Assembly (NCBI GenBank): GCA_036971615.1
Contig: JAYKKR010000001.1
Coordinates: forward strand, 806,001 to 870,000
Reading direction: 5' to 3'
From: Amyloporia xantha
Taxonomy: Eukaryota; Basidiomycota; Agaricomycetes; Polyporales; Adustoporiaceae
DNA length: 64,000 bases
Shown here in pieces: positions 44,707 through 54,874 of this stretch. The position numbers and the translations under genes were made by a program. The notes under the pieces were generated by a model. It worked only from the letters and a program-made list of their open reading frames with translations. It ran no database searches and was not told where the DNA came from. The first letter of the stretch is position 1. Each line of letters starts with the position of its first letter.

Positions 44707-46053
44707 TCATGTCTCGCTCGGCAGCTGTGCACTTGGATCGCCGTCCGCCTCTCCTACATCGGGGTCTAAGCCTGCGCCTTCGAGCAGCCCCAAGATCCCG
44801 CCCCTCTGATCGTCATTGCCAGATGCATATAAATTTTGGACAGCTCTCTGCACCCTCGCTAGACCCGTTTTCTCCCCTCCCTCCCCTCCAACTTCTAGTC
44901 CCCTTTCAGCAGCTATCTCATCAATCATCTGAAGACGCGCCAGTACTGCCTCGTTCGCACGTTCTATCATCTGGCGTCCTCCGCTATGCTCGGATATGTG
45001 CGAGGCGGCAGCTGTAGCCGACGTGTGATTGACCAAGACATCCAAGAGCTGTGCCTTGTGCAAACGGTAGTTATCGCGTGTCGTAGTAGGAGGATGGGCG
45101 ACCAAGATGTGAGTGGTCTTGGTAGTATCAAGAGCAGTCACACTGCTGCCGGCTGTGGGATGTTCGGGCCACGTAGGTTCGGGTAAGAGTGTGACTGTAT
45201 TCTTGTCAAGATACTTTTCTAGTGATACACATGCTTCCCTAGCCTTTTTCATCTTCTCGCGTTTGGAAGGTCGGCCCTTCTTCTTGGGCGGACGGGAGGT
45301 TTTGGACTCCGACGATTCGCCTGTCAACGCTGCAAGGACAGCAGCCTCTTGGCCATCTTCGACGAAGATTTCTCGAGGTAAAACGCTTGGGTTATATGGA
45401 CGTAATTCGGAACAAGGTAATATGTGGAATGCCCGGGCTTTGAAAAGCGCGCCAAGGACATAAGACGTGTAAGGTTTCAATGGCAGGAGGTCAGGCCCAA
45501 TCAACGCCTGAGGCATTGATACGATGGACTTGTAAAGATCTAACGCGATGTTGGCGTGCGAAACTCATATGACGTAGAGAAAGGGGCATGGCTCACCGAT
45601 TGGGATCGCTATATGGTTGAGAGAATGAAGTGTAGGGGTTGACGTCGATGGCTGGGTAAAATAGAAGGTATATAATGCGAAGAGAGCCACTACTCTGGCT
45701 AGCGGTGTTTCTGTCTCAACGACCCGCTCTGTGCTTATGAGTTCGAACAGGACACTGTAGCTTCACGCAAACATACCTAAAAACAAACGCTCTGTCACTG
45801 CTATGAAGCTCTCCCGAGCACGACCGTCGAACACTTTGAAGTGAATCCAGCACCATCCTTGCTCGGTCCACAGCCTCTTGAATAGGGCAAATGGCTGGCT
45901 TGACGGGCCGGCCTGGGAGTACTGCTCGAAAAATAGCTTGATAAGAGTGGATATGTCTTCGCGTAGAGGTTCGACATAGAGGGAGGAGGTGAAATAGGAT
46001 GGCTGGAGAGTTATATCGCCGCGACTTGCGGAAGGCACAGCTGAAGTCGACAT
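44707..46053 (-). CDS. SNAPC1: snRNA-activating complex subunit, SNAP43/SNAPC1-like
   Basis: SNAPc binds the promoters of small nuclear RNA genes. The first exon from ATG 46053 reads MSTSAVPSASRG, then EDISTLIKLFFEQYSQAGPS, FKRLWTEQGWCWIHFKVFDG and ESFIAVTERLFLE. The second (about 45735-45602) gives RVVETETPLARVVALFALYT then FYFTQPSTSTPTLHSLNHIA. The third, from about 45545, gives PIDLYKSIVSMPQALIG, then PYTSYVLGALFKARAFHILP. The Y-x-(F/L)-Y-x-(T/S)-Q block and the (I/P)-I-x-(I/L)-x-x-x...L pattern match the SNAP43 family. A basic AT-hook-like KKKGRPSKREK follows (about 45280), and the C-terminal part is hydrophilic and Glu-rich. An alternative upstream ATG at 46167 is possible. It is head to head with the Ima1-type gene over 195 bp. 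Confidence 0.8.
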
Positions 46054-46248
46054 GCAGTCCGATTGATCTGGAAGCGCCCGTGCTGAAGAGGCCGCAGACA
46101 AACAGACGACAACACCGCGGGCGCGTTTTGGGGGCGTGACCGCGCAGTTTATGCAACTTGTCCTCAACGCTGACCTCTGGCCTCGCTGCCTATGCTAGCC
46201 GCACGCCTGCTCGACTCTTGCTTCTAATAACTGTTTCATCTCAGCAAC

Positions 46249-48257
46249 ATGGCCAAAATATTCCGACAAAATAGCTCTGTATCATGCTTCTATTGCCAAA
46301 CAACTGTCCTCCCACTTCCTCGCAATCCTCGTTCATTTCGCTGCCCTCAGTGCGAATGTTGGAACCGCTACGACTCAAATGGAGAGATTATATCCGATGA
46401 ACCGGCCATGTACGATGAAAATTTGAACGCGCGATCGTTTGCCAGAAGAGGTGAGCGTCTTGAAACCGGGATCGCTGGGGGTTACCTCAACAGCCGATGA
46501 ATCATGTTTGTTCCTGTCATCTAGCCTCGCCTAGGAAGGATCGCTTACCGACTGCCTATGGTAGAGGACTATTCTGTCACTCGTGCCAGACAAATCAAAT
46601 GCTCCTTGCCAACCTTCTCTCAAATTATCTCCCCCCTCCGGGTGTGCGTGCATCCCTGCACTTTCGCTCCCCTTACATCGCTTATATACCCTCCATTACC
46701 GCTGACTGTGGGCATCGAAATCCGCCGCTTGTCCCTGTGGCTTTTGCATCTGTGTAGCATCCAGAATACGAACAACGCGCAGAAACGCTCCCTGAATATC
46801 GTCAATCTATTGAAGTTCGCTATCCTCCTGTCTGTGCAGACTGTGCGCCTGCCGTTGAAGAGGAGCTTCGCAAACGTAACGACATGGCGCGCAAGAATGC
46901 TCTGGGTGGATTCCTTCGTGCAAGCAACGGAGTGCGGCGCCAAGTTACGCAAGCACAGCGTGACAAGGATCGACTGGCACGCGAAATAGCTATATGGAAA
47001 ATAAGAGGAGTCTTATGGGTTAGTAGCCTCCTATGTGCCCTAATAGGGAACATCGTGGGTGAGCAAGATAACATGTACATCGACCTGAATTCCATAGCTA
47101 ATGGTCGATACAGTGGCATCAGGCCATTCCCTATTCCGGATCTCTGATGATATCAAACCTATCATGACTGTTGTAGCTTTTGTTTCACTACTGTGGACAG
47201 CATGGGATCCTACCTATGCATCTCTGAGAAGAGCAAAGTTCCAGGGGCGAGCCGTAAGGCTACGTGGTAAGAGAGAATATAATGTACTGTCCAGCCTACA
47301 GTCGGACTATTGCAGTCTACTGACCGTATACCCGCGACAGATTCTGCAATTCTCGGCCTGGCTTACCCGCTTCGTGACCTCGCTTACTCTGGTCGCGTCG
47401 TGGCTTGGATTTCCTTGGGACAACATCCACCTATGGGAATTTCCTCAATCATTTCGAACCCGCATGTATTGTTCGACATGTGCTTTACTTGAAATACTCG
47501 TGAGTCCTTTCCCTGTATGTGCTCGGCTTACGTGGCGAATGTTGAAATTTCCCAGATCCTCATCCGGTCACAGTTTGTTCTTCGATTAGAGCAACCGGCC
47601 CCAGTGCGCCTCATAACTGATACATCTGAAGACAAACGATATTTCACACCTCCCATATCGCCGCCCACTTCCCGTAGCACAACGCCAGCAATTGAGCCAG
47701 ATCTTCTTGCTCCGTTAACGTTATCTTCAAAGCCAATGATGGTCCCCCCAGCGACAGCCTCCGTAGTCAAGCCGGTCTTTGGTGTTCCGTCCCTGGCCAC
47801 CACTGTACATCCACATGTAGACTCACTTTCAGGCGCGGACTCGAGCTCTGCTATGGACATAGAGTATGACGATGACTCGTCATCCGGTCACGATCCGGAC
47901 GCTATGGACTGGTCTCCTATACATCCATCATCATCCCGCACCAAATCCCGCGCTCCCAACGGCCAACGACTACCCAATGAGGACGATGATAGTGCATGGC
48001 TCCGTCCGCAGCGCTTTTTCGCCCCTGAAGAACCCACAGGCCTTGAACACCTCTTCGCGAATACCGTTAAACTAGTCGACGAGGACCAGGCTGGTGCAAG
48101 AGCGCGCGCCCCTGTTCAGCCGACAGGCAGCAAACGACTGTTACGACTGGCGAAACGATGGGCGTGGCTTGCCGCGCTGTGTATTTTTCCGCTCGGAGGT
48201 GCAATATACAAAGTGTGGGAAAGAAATAAGCGGGGTAGAGTATTTGTCGACTCATAG
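46249..48257 (+). CDS. IMA1: Inner nuclear membrane protein, Ima1/Samp1 family
   Basis: Ima1 proteins sit in the inner nuclear membrane and couple chromatin to the cytoskeleton and spindle. The start gives MAKIFRQNSSVSCFYCQTTV, then FRCPQCECWNRYDSNGEI, the zinc-binding Ima1_N signature with paired CxxC motifs. More cysteine pairs follow (LFCHSCQTNQMLLANLLSNY; VCADCAPAVEEELRKRND). The first membrane segment is WVSSLLCALIGNIVG (about 47015-47060), then PIMTVVAFVSLLWTAW. Further hydrophobic parts follow (LAYPLRDLAYSGRVVAWISL). The long C-terminal part (about 47640-48130) is disordered and Ser/Pro/Asp-rich. It closes with a last helix, AWLAALCIFPLGGAIYKVW. The tail GSKRLLRLAKRWAW is basic. Several short introns are inferred. 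Confidence 0.85.
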
Positions 48258-49236
48258 TCTCATAGCCCTGACTGCGTTCATGACACAGCCGCCGGGTAGG
48301 AAATATGATTCAATTCTTTTGGATAGGGCTATCGTAGCTTTTATATGCCATGACGGGATCAAAACGGTGGTTTGATTGAACGCTAGCGCCGACATTGAAC
48401 ACTTTATAGTTATAACCAATCCATTATGTCGTGTCACTGATGTCCGTGTGTGAAACAGCCGGTCATGGCAGCGTGTGTGGCGCTGCTAGAGGTCCGACTT
48501 AACGCAACGGCTGGTTGCGATTGTTTGATATCTTCGTGACAATGGTGTGAGCGTTCACAATTTGGTTTCAGCTGCAGACAGCGTTTCATTCTATATCCGA
48601 GTCCATCATTCCTGGTGAAATCTGGTGTGGCATGCAGGGCATCCCGTAAGTGGCTTCGGACATCGTGCGACGAGCTGTCGTCTGGTCGTTGACCAGCATG
48701 CATCGATATCGCCAGCGTTGAGCTCGAAGGGGTAACGGGGCGCTCATGAGATTGAGGATTCGGTCGAAGATACGGATGGATTATTGCGAAGGCCCGTTGA
48801 AACCGTTTTGTATTTTCCAAGAGGTGATTAGCTTCGGACACGGGCCAGTTATATTCTCGTTACGAGGGAATGGCTTGGCACTTGATTGTGCGCATCCGAC
48901 AGGTATGTGATACCTCAAGACGCTCTATGCATATGATGGTTTTTCCCCGAGGTTAGCCTTTTCATCAGACATCTCAATCTCGACTTCCCATGGATCGGAC
49001 CTGGATCAGGAATGACTTTGCCTACCCGGACAGTGACCGCAGTCCTTGGCTGGATGCGGACGACAACTTCATTTTCAATAAGTGACGCGAGGAGGGTATA
49101 TGGGCTGGACCTGCTAGGATGCTGCAGTTTGAAAAAGTCGTCTGACGAGAACACAGTGCGATTAAGGTGAAGAAACCTATTCGAAAATTAGATCACAGCA
49201 TCACCCAAAATGGTAGCGCTGAAAATAGCGCCAACA
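48258..49236. other. Gap with a weak minus-strand open frame
   Basis: Almost 1 kb between the Ima1-type stop and the carrier stop, where no gene is certain. A minus-strand frame at 48915-49154 has a protein-like N-terminal half (LLASLIENEVVVRIQPRTAV, then TVRVGKVIPDPGP) but loses similarity-like features afterwards. Another minus-strand frame (48434-48841) is open over 135 codons. Neither has a recognisable family. They could be exons of one unrecognised gene. Confidence 0.35.
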
Positions 49237-50760
49237 TCAGGAGGTAGTGACCTTCTCAGCGTCGAGCAACCGCATCAGACCCTCGTAAACCCAGAGGGCG
49301 CACGCGTTGGTAGGGAACGCGCGGGCAAGGCAAGGCCCGAGACCACGATAATACCCTCGCATTCCTCCAACTCTGTATATATCACGCACAGTGGCGGTGA
49401 ACGATGGTCGAGGAAGAGTATGCGGGGTGGTCATCATACGACTGCACAATACCGCACATTAGCCAGACGCGTGATAAAGGGGTCGAAAGAGTGCAAGTAC
49501 TTTTTGATGTTGTCAGCGGGAATGCCCATCAGCCAGAAAGCAAACGAGGCGATTCCTCCCGATAGAAAGTTGGCCAGGGGGGTGCTAATCTAAACTCGCT
49601 CCTGATCTGCTGTGCGCGCAACGTGAGTGAACGTGAAGCTTACCTCGAAGGATGTCCCTTTGAGATGTGAGAACCCACGCATTAGTCCCTGTATTCTGCA
49701 TGAGTCTACGAGCCATGCAAGTCAATGGATAGAATTAATGTACCTCAAACGACATGAACATCCAAAAGAAATTGCTGCGGAATGCGAGACTGCCGGTCAA
49801 TCCTGTCCACAAACCTAACACCCCTTGACTTCGCACAACTTTGCGTGCGCAGTCTATGGGTCCTCTAAACTGTCGGTCGGCAACTGATCTCTGCAGCTGC
49901 ATCTGCAATTTGACTGAGGGGGATTTCGGTTGAAATTCATGATGCTACAACCGTCGTCACGAACCCTTTAACAGCTCCATCGGGGTCGCGAGGAAAGCAC
50001 TGCGGACAATGATGTCAATTGACCATGTTTACCATACTAGCACGAAATTGACCTAGTCAAGCCTGCAAACAAGCCTGCAACCCCATGACCGAAGAGAGTA
50101 AGTCTTTGTTCCTGACTTCCTGGCACATGTTCAGTCAAACCGTTCCGCCTAAGTAAAAGGCGGTAATTGTGTAGAGAGCCTAATAGAACGGAATCGATCG
50201 CCGCCCAACCCACCGCGGGCGGAGTGGCTCCTTTGTACAAAGCAAAAACGGACTGAGTGAATGCCATTACGGTAGTAGGGTCTCAGTGGAATGTAGAGGG
50301 GTAAATGTAGAGCGTACCTCATTCCGGACGGTTTGGAATAAACAGTCGATAGCGCCGCGGTAAGTGCCAGGAGGTGAACATTGCATACGGGTCTTGATGG
50401 TGTCAAAGCTCGGGGTTTATTAGCACGCTTATGTGAGGCTGACTGAGATACATAAGATGCAGAAAATTAACAGATGCTCAGAACAATTCACTCCATGGAG
50501 CGCACCCATCGCTCATCATGTCAACATACCCATGTCCTACGGCTACCTATACATCAGAAGTCGACGCGCTCAGTACCATGGTTAGCGGAAATTAAGGTCT
50601 ACAAAATTCTCACCTTGGTAAGCCCTTGAGAGCGCGCCGCACGAAACGAACGTCAATCGAGTGATACTATTGCGGCCGAAATAGGGGACTTACCACTTCC
50701 AACGCCTGCTATTGATCCCACCAGTCTGACGTGCCCCCTAGCCGTCGAGTCGGATGACAT
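49237..50760 (-). CDS. Mitochondrial carrier (SLC25) family protein
   Basis: Carriers of this family move metabolites across the mitochondrial inner membrane. The start at 50760 gives MSSDSTARGHVRLVGSIAGV. Repeats are recognised by the P-x-(D/E)-x-x-(K/R) motif on odd helices: VGHPFDTIKTRMQ (first), TPVELLKVKLQMQLQRS (second) and GIPADNIKK (third). Even-helix parts include GATPPAVGWAAIDSVLLGSL and, near the end, GGMRGYYRGLGPCLARAFPT, then NACALWVYEGL. The stop is at 49237. The gene contains about eight to ten small exons, and several joins between 50640 and 50290 are uncertain. Substrate class cannot be safely predicted; the proline/Trp-rich motifs in the second repeat hint at the carnitine/ornithine-carrier group. 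Confidence 0.8.
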
Positions 50761-51348
50761 GTCCACACTCGACTGAGTCCGCAAAGTTCACCCTGACACG
50801 AATAGGTCAGAGGCTGGTCAGGGATATCCTGAGCTTGTGAAGGTTGAAGGGAGTGTCTACTCTGCTCACAGGAGACTATTAAGGGACTGCACCGCTACGT
50901 GACCAGAAACAAGTGATCGACGGCGGTCTGCGAGTCATTGGCAAGATGATCAATGATCGATGATCGCCGACGTTGACCTTATTCTGAATCAAGAGCTGAT
51001 AACTTCAGTCAAGCTAAAGTCTACTTATGTAACGTGTATAACAATGACACTAAATAACCTGACTACTCGAAGCACAGGGAGAAAAGGTCACACGACGCAA
51101 TGTTCGTCGTCCTAGAGCGTTGGGATAATGCGACTGCCCGAAAGTCCATTACTTTTATTATGGTCTGGAGACCTTATTACATGGACCTAAAACGATCTAG
51201 AAAGCATACGCATCGAGAGCACAGCACAACAACATTAACAGAAGACAACAAAGAAAACAGCATCGAGAGCGCAGCACAACAACAGAAGACAACAAGGAAA
51301 ACAGCACATACAATAAGATGAACATAAGTAGTCGGTCATACTTTGCGA
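50761..51348. other. Intergenic region with a duplicated 44-50-bp unit
   Basis: No gene is seen in this 588-bp gap. It contains a tandem duplication at 51211-51304, close to the 3' end of the Myb-like gene. The plus-strand frame at 51100-51321 is mostly the translation of the repeat and is not considered a gene. Confidence 0.45.
51211..51304. repeat. Imperfect tandem duplication (50 bp + 44 bp)
   Basis: Unit 1 (51211-51260) and unit 2 (51261-51304) both begin CATCGAGAGC and end in AAAACAG. Unit 2 lacks a 6-nt insert (ATTAAC) and differs at two positions. It is purine/AC-rich and lies about 45 bp beyond the Myb-like gene stop, so it may be in its 3' untranslated region. Confidence 0.8.
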
Positions 51349-53191
51349 TCATACACCCTTATTCTGACGCTTATGGTAATGCGGACTCGGGGGGAAGCCA
51401 TGGGGCCCTACTTCGTCCAACTCATGAAGCTTCCGCTTCAACAATGAGACAAGAGTGGAAGTTTTATCTTGCAGTTCATCAGCATGAAGGTGCCTAGCCT
51501 CATCTTCCCCTGGGCTCCAGTCTAGATATTCTAGATCGGGAATCTGCTCCTTCTCATCCTTGCATTGATCCTCTGCTACCAGATGATCAATAGCTGGACA
51601 CGGACGCACATAGAGTACACCTTACCATCTCGATTTGTATGACATAAGCTATCCGGGCTTGTCTGGGTCCGGTGGGTATACTAACAATAAATCCTTAGTA
51701 AGTAGGACAGCTAAACAAAGCAATCAATGCGAGAATCTTACCTCCTCTCGTAACGGTAACGGTGAGGGTCTCAGAGTCTGGTCATCGTCATAGTCGGCTT
51801 CTTCCATTTTGGCCATATGGGAGGACGTGTCATGTATATCCAGCTCCTCCGCAGTGCGCTCTACGTCCGTTTGGTGCGCTTTATCTGAATGTACCTCAGA
51901 CTCATCGCCACTCCCTATCAAGTTATCCAATACACTACGGTCGGTCGGGCCGCTGGCGTCGTATCTTTTTCCTTCTGCGGATTCATTTACCGTTCCTTCA
52001 TTCTCATCATCGTCTGCGGTGACCGCATCGTCAGAGGCCATAGCAATCAATCTCTGAACGATGTGTCGGTGTTTCCTGTATAAAAGCCATCTCCAGGACT
52101 GAGCAGGATGACTCGGCACCTACAACACCACAAATCAGTAAGACAAACAAGCGAACAACACTTCGGAACAACCTTCTCCGCAAGCGTACTAGCTAACGTT
52201 TGCATTGATGTTCTAGGATTTTGTTTCAATTGCCACTGGATCGATTTGATGAAAAATTGCTCTTCTGCGACTGTAAACCAGTTTCGCGTGCTATCGGCTG
52301 GCGCGACAACCGTCGGTGGTGTGGGCGAACGCGATGGCGGCGGGGGGATTCTCAGGTGACTACTCGTACGAGCAGTAGACCGACTGACAGTCTTGGTCAC
52401 AGGGCGTGCTTTATGTGAACGAGACCTGTTGTTCCGGCGTTGAGGATAGGATTTCGAGGAGGGGGCAGACTTCGCCACCACCGTGTCAGCGGGTGAGGCG
52501 GACGTCGATGGATGTGATCCTTTGAGTCTGGCACTAGATCTCAAGCTGTTTTCTGGCTCGATCGGTTCAAAAAGACTGCTCGAAGCACGAGACGAGACTG
52601 ATACAAGTCTCGAATTGGTTTCTGCGGACGGCACACGCAATTTGCGTTCAGAGATTTTGTCATCAATACGAGTCTGATATTCGAGATAGTAGTCTTTCCA
52701 CGAGCCAGCAGTATGATTATTGACCTGTGCACAAAGCATTTAGTGACAGGCCACTGCATAACATGTTTTCAACCAACCCCGTGCAGACTTTCAAGAATTT
52801 GACGAGTGGTGAGACCCTGTTTTCTTCCACTCAGAAGAGCGTCTACACAAATCGCCTCATCGTCGACCAGGGACCCCGCACGGGTATCCAGCGTTGTGGC
52901 TTGTCTTGGTCTCTGCTCTCCTACCTCTGAAGAGCTGTGCATTGAACGAGGCTGCGCAATGTAATCTGGAACGACCGGTAATGTACCAGAGTTGGCAGAG
53001 GACTGATTCAAAAGTTGCTGGGTCAGATAGGAGAAACCATACGGATTCTGCAGCATGTGCGCAATCATTGGGAGACCTTGCTGTTGTAGATGTACCCCTG
53101 ATGGAGGCTGCGGCTGGATACTTGCAGCTAGGGCAGCTGCAAGTGTCGAGAGGGGATGCGCATTTGCATTTGCATTTTGATATGAGCTCAT
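51349..53191 (-). CDS. Protein with two Myb-like (Rap1-like) domains
   Basis: The start at 53191 gives MSSYQNANANAHPLSTLAAA, then a Gln/Pro-rich region. Domain one is DDEAICVDALLSGRKQGLTT, RQILESLHGV and, after an intron, NNHTAGSWKDYYLEYQTRID. A Ser/Arg-rich linker follows (about 52660-52380). Domain two is RNWFTVAEEQFFIKSIQWQL, TSMQTLASTLAEKV, then after an intron PSHPAQSWRWLLYRKHRHIV. Both show a basic helix-turn-helix-like pattern with the shared S-W-(K/R)-x-x-(Y/L)-x-x-(Y/K) end, the layout of Rap1-type Myb domains. The C-terminal third is acidic and rich in Asp/Glu/Ser, and a last exon (51609-51349) ends HKRQNKGV. This is probably a DNA- or chromatin-binding protein; the similarity to Rap1 is inference from pattern. 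Confidence 0.65.
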
Positions 53192-53718
53192 GCACGTCTA
53201 TTGAGGAGCAGAAAGAATAGTATCAACAGGGAGGCTTGTAAATAAATGAAAAGCCTGTACAGAAAGAAAAATGTGAACGAAGAGCCTCTGGACTCGAAGG
53301 CAGCGTTATGACCATGACAGCACTTACTGGACAGTGATGATTGCCCCGTGGCAGTACTTGTCCTAGCGACGGGTAAGGTTTGCAGATCTGAGAGTCTTTC
53401 CTCACACGCACGTTCGTGCTCACAGATGTTGACTGCGAGAAAGCCTTGAGACCTATACTTGATGTCCACAGCGCAACAAGTAGAGGCTGTAGAGCAGCTC
53501 TGCAACGCGGACTTGTTTCGATCCCGTACACGTGACCGCGGAATGGGATGTCGCCGTCAAGCGCCGTCAGCAGACCGATCATATGTGGTCTGTCGGTCGC
53601 TCTCAGGCCAGCTCCCATGTAACCTCCCTCACTGCCCCCCTTCATTTGCCACTCTTTCCTGAACTCGACTATTGCTTTCCCAGCTACTAATTGCACAAAA
53701 TCCTCTGTCGCCGGCCCC
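53192..53718. promoter_or_regulatory. Divergent promoter region
   Basis: About 530 bp between the Myb-like gene start and the RINGv gene start. The frames seen here (such as 53223-53819 on the minus strand) overlap the RINGv gene and have no recognisable domain. It should hold both promoters. Confidence 0.4.
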
Positions 53719-54686
53719 ATGTCTGCTGCTCGCGAAGAGAAACAGTGTCGTATATGTTTCGAAGGTGACGATCCCGAGCTAGGGCGGCTCATTCGACCGT
53801 GTCTTTGCAAGGGTACCATTAGTGTAAGTGTTCTCCATGACTCTCAGGGATGTTTGAGACGAAACATACCATATCTTCTGCATTCCATCAGCATGTCCAT
53901 CTCAAGTGTCTCCAGCGTTGGCGTAACACCTCTACCAGTCGCAGCGCTTTCTACTCTTGTCCACAATGTGGCTACAAGTATCATTTCGCCAGGACTCGAG
54001 TCGTGGGTATTGCTACAAACCCTGGTGAGTCGTGGAGACACTAGGCCTTTCTGGATGTACTGACTTCAGGACATTGCAGCTGTAGTCGCCGCTGTTTCTT
54101 CCATCCTCTTCACGGTGCTTGTCCTGTGTAGCTCGTTCGTCACAACCTCGATGCTATCAGATGACGGAGGGAAGACCTATGTGGACGGTTTTTATTCACC
54201 CTTTGACGTCATCTCCAACCTTGTTCGAGCAACTGTCAGCATATTCATCGACGATAAATTGCTTGATGAGGCGATTCTGCAGAATTCAAGGCCTCAGTCG
54301 ACCGCCAGCATGCGCTCACGAGGGAAGCCCCCTGGCTTCTTGAAGCGCCTTGTGCGCCGCTTTCTGATGGGTCTACCAGTCGTAGGAGCAGGCTCGATCG
54401 CCCACATGCTTCTATCTGTGCCCCTGCCGTTCCACTGGGTCAGATTCAGACCTTATAACAGAGGGCGAGACTCGAAGGACTTAGTCGCACTGCTGATCGT
54501 GGCTGTGGTCCTGATGGGTGCTGCTAGGTCAGTGCTGCACCATTCCTCTCTTGCGATGGCTCACACCTGTGACTTGACTCATCTTTGCTATGTAACAGGG
54601 CACTCTACAAAGTGTACCAACTCACCGAGAAAGTTACAAAGCGTCTTCTCCTGCGTGCGGAAGACGCGATCGTAGAGGTGTCCTGA
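53719..54686 (+). CDS. Membrane RINGv (MARCH-type) E3 ubiquitin ligase
   Basis: RING-CH proteins are membrane ubiquitin ligases. The start at 53719 gives MSAAREEKQCRICFEGDDPE, then LIRPCLCKGTIS. After an intron comes HQHVHLKCLQRWRNTSTSRS, AFYSCPQCGYKYHFARTRV. The cysteine/histidine order C-x2-C ... C-x-C ... H-x2-C ... C-x2-C is the RINGv signature. The next exon (about 54075-54525) holds hydrophobic segments: AAVSSILFTVLVLCSSFVTT and LMGLPVVGAGSIAHMLLSVP. After GRDSKDLVALLIVAVVLMGA and an intron, the closing exon reads RALYKVYQLTEKVTKRLLLR with a stop at 54686. Around 270 residues. The substrate is unknown. The tail-to-tail gap to the nucleoporin gene is 188 bp. Confidence 0.88.
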
Positions 54687-54874
54687 TTCATGCTGGCAAT
54701 TGTATCGTATTTATTCTACTGTCACTTTTACGCCATCCTTGGAATTCTTACATCTGTAATTGCTAATCTTGTTGCAAAGGATGACATTCTCTTGACACCA
54801 TCTCATGACTTGGACAATATTTAGACCGACACATAGCAGAATATACAGTGAACGCGACGCCTGGTACAACATGA

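Noticed and set aside
53223..53819. A 198-codon minus-strand frame overlapping the RINGv gene start
   Set aside because: It lacks family similarity and runs antisense to a well-supported RINGv exon.
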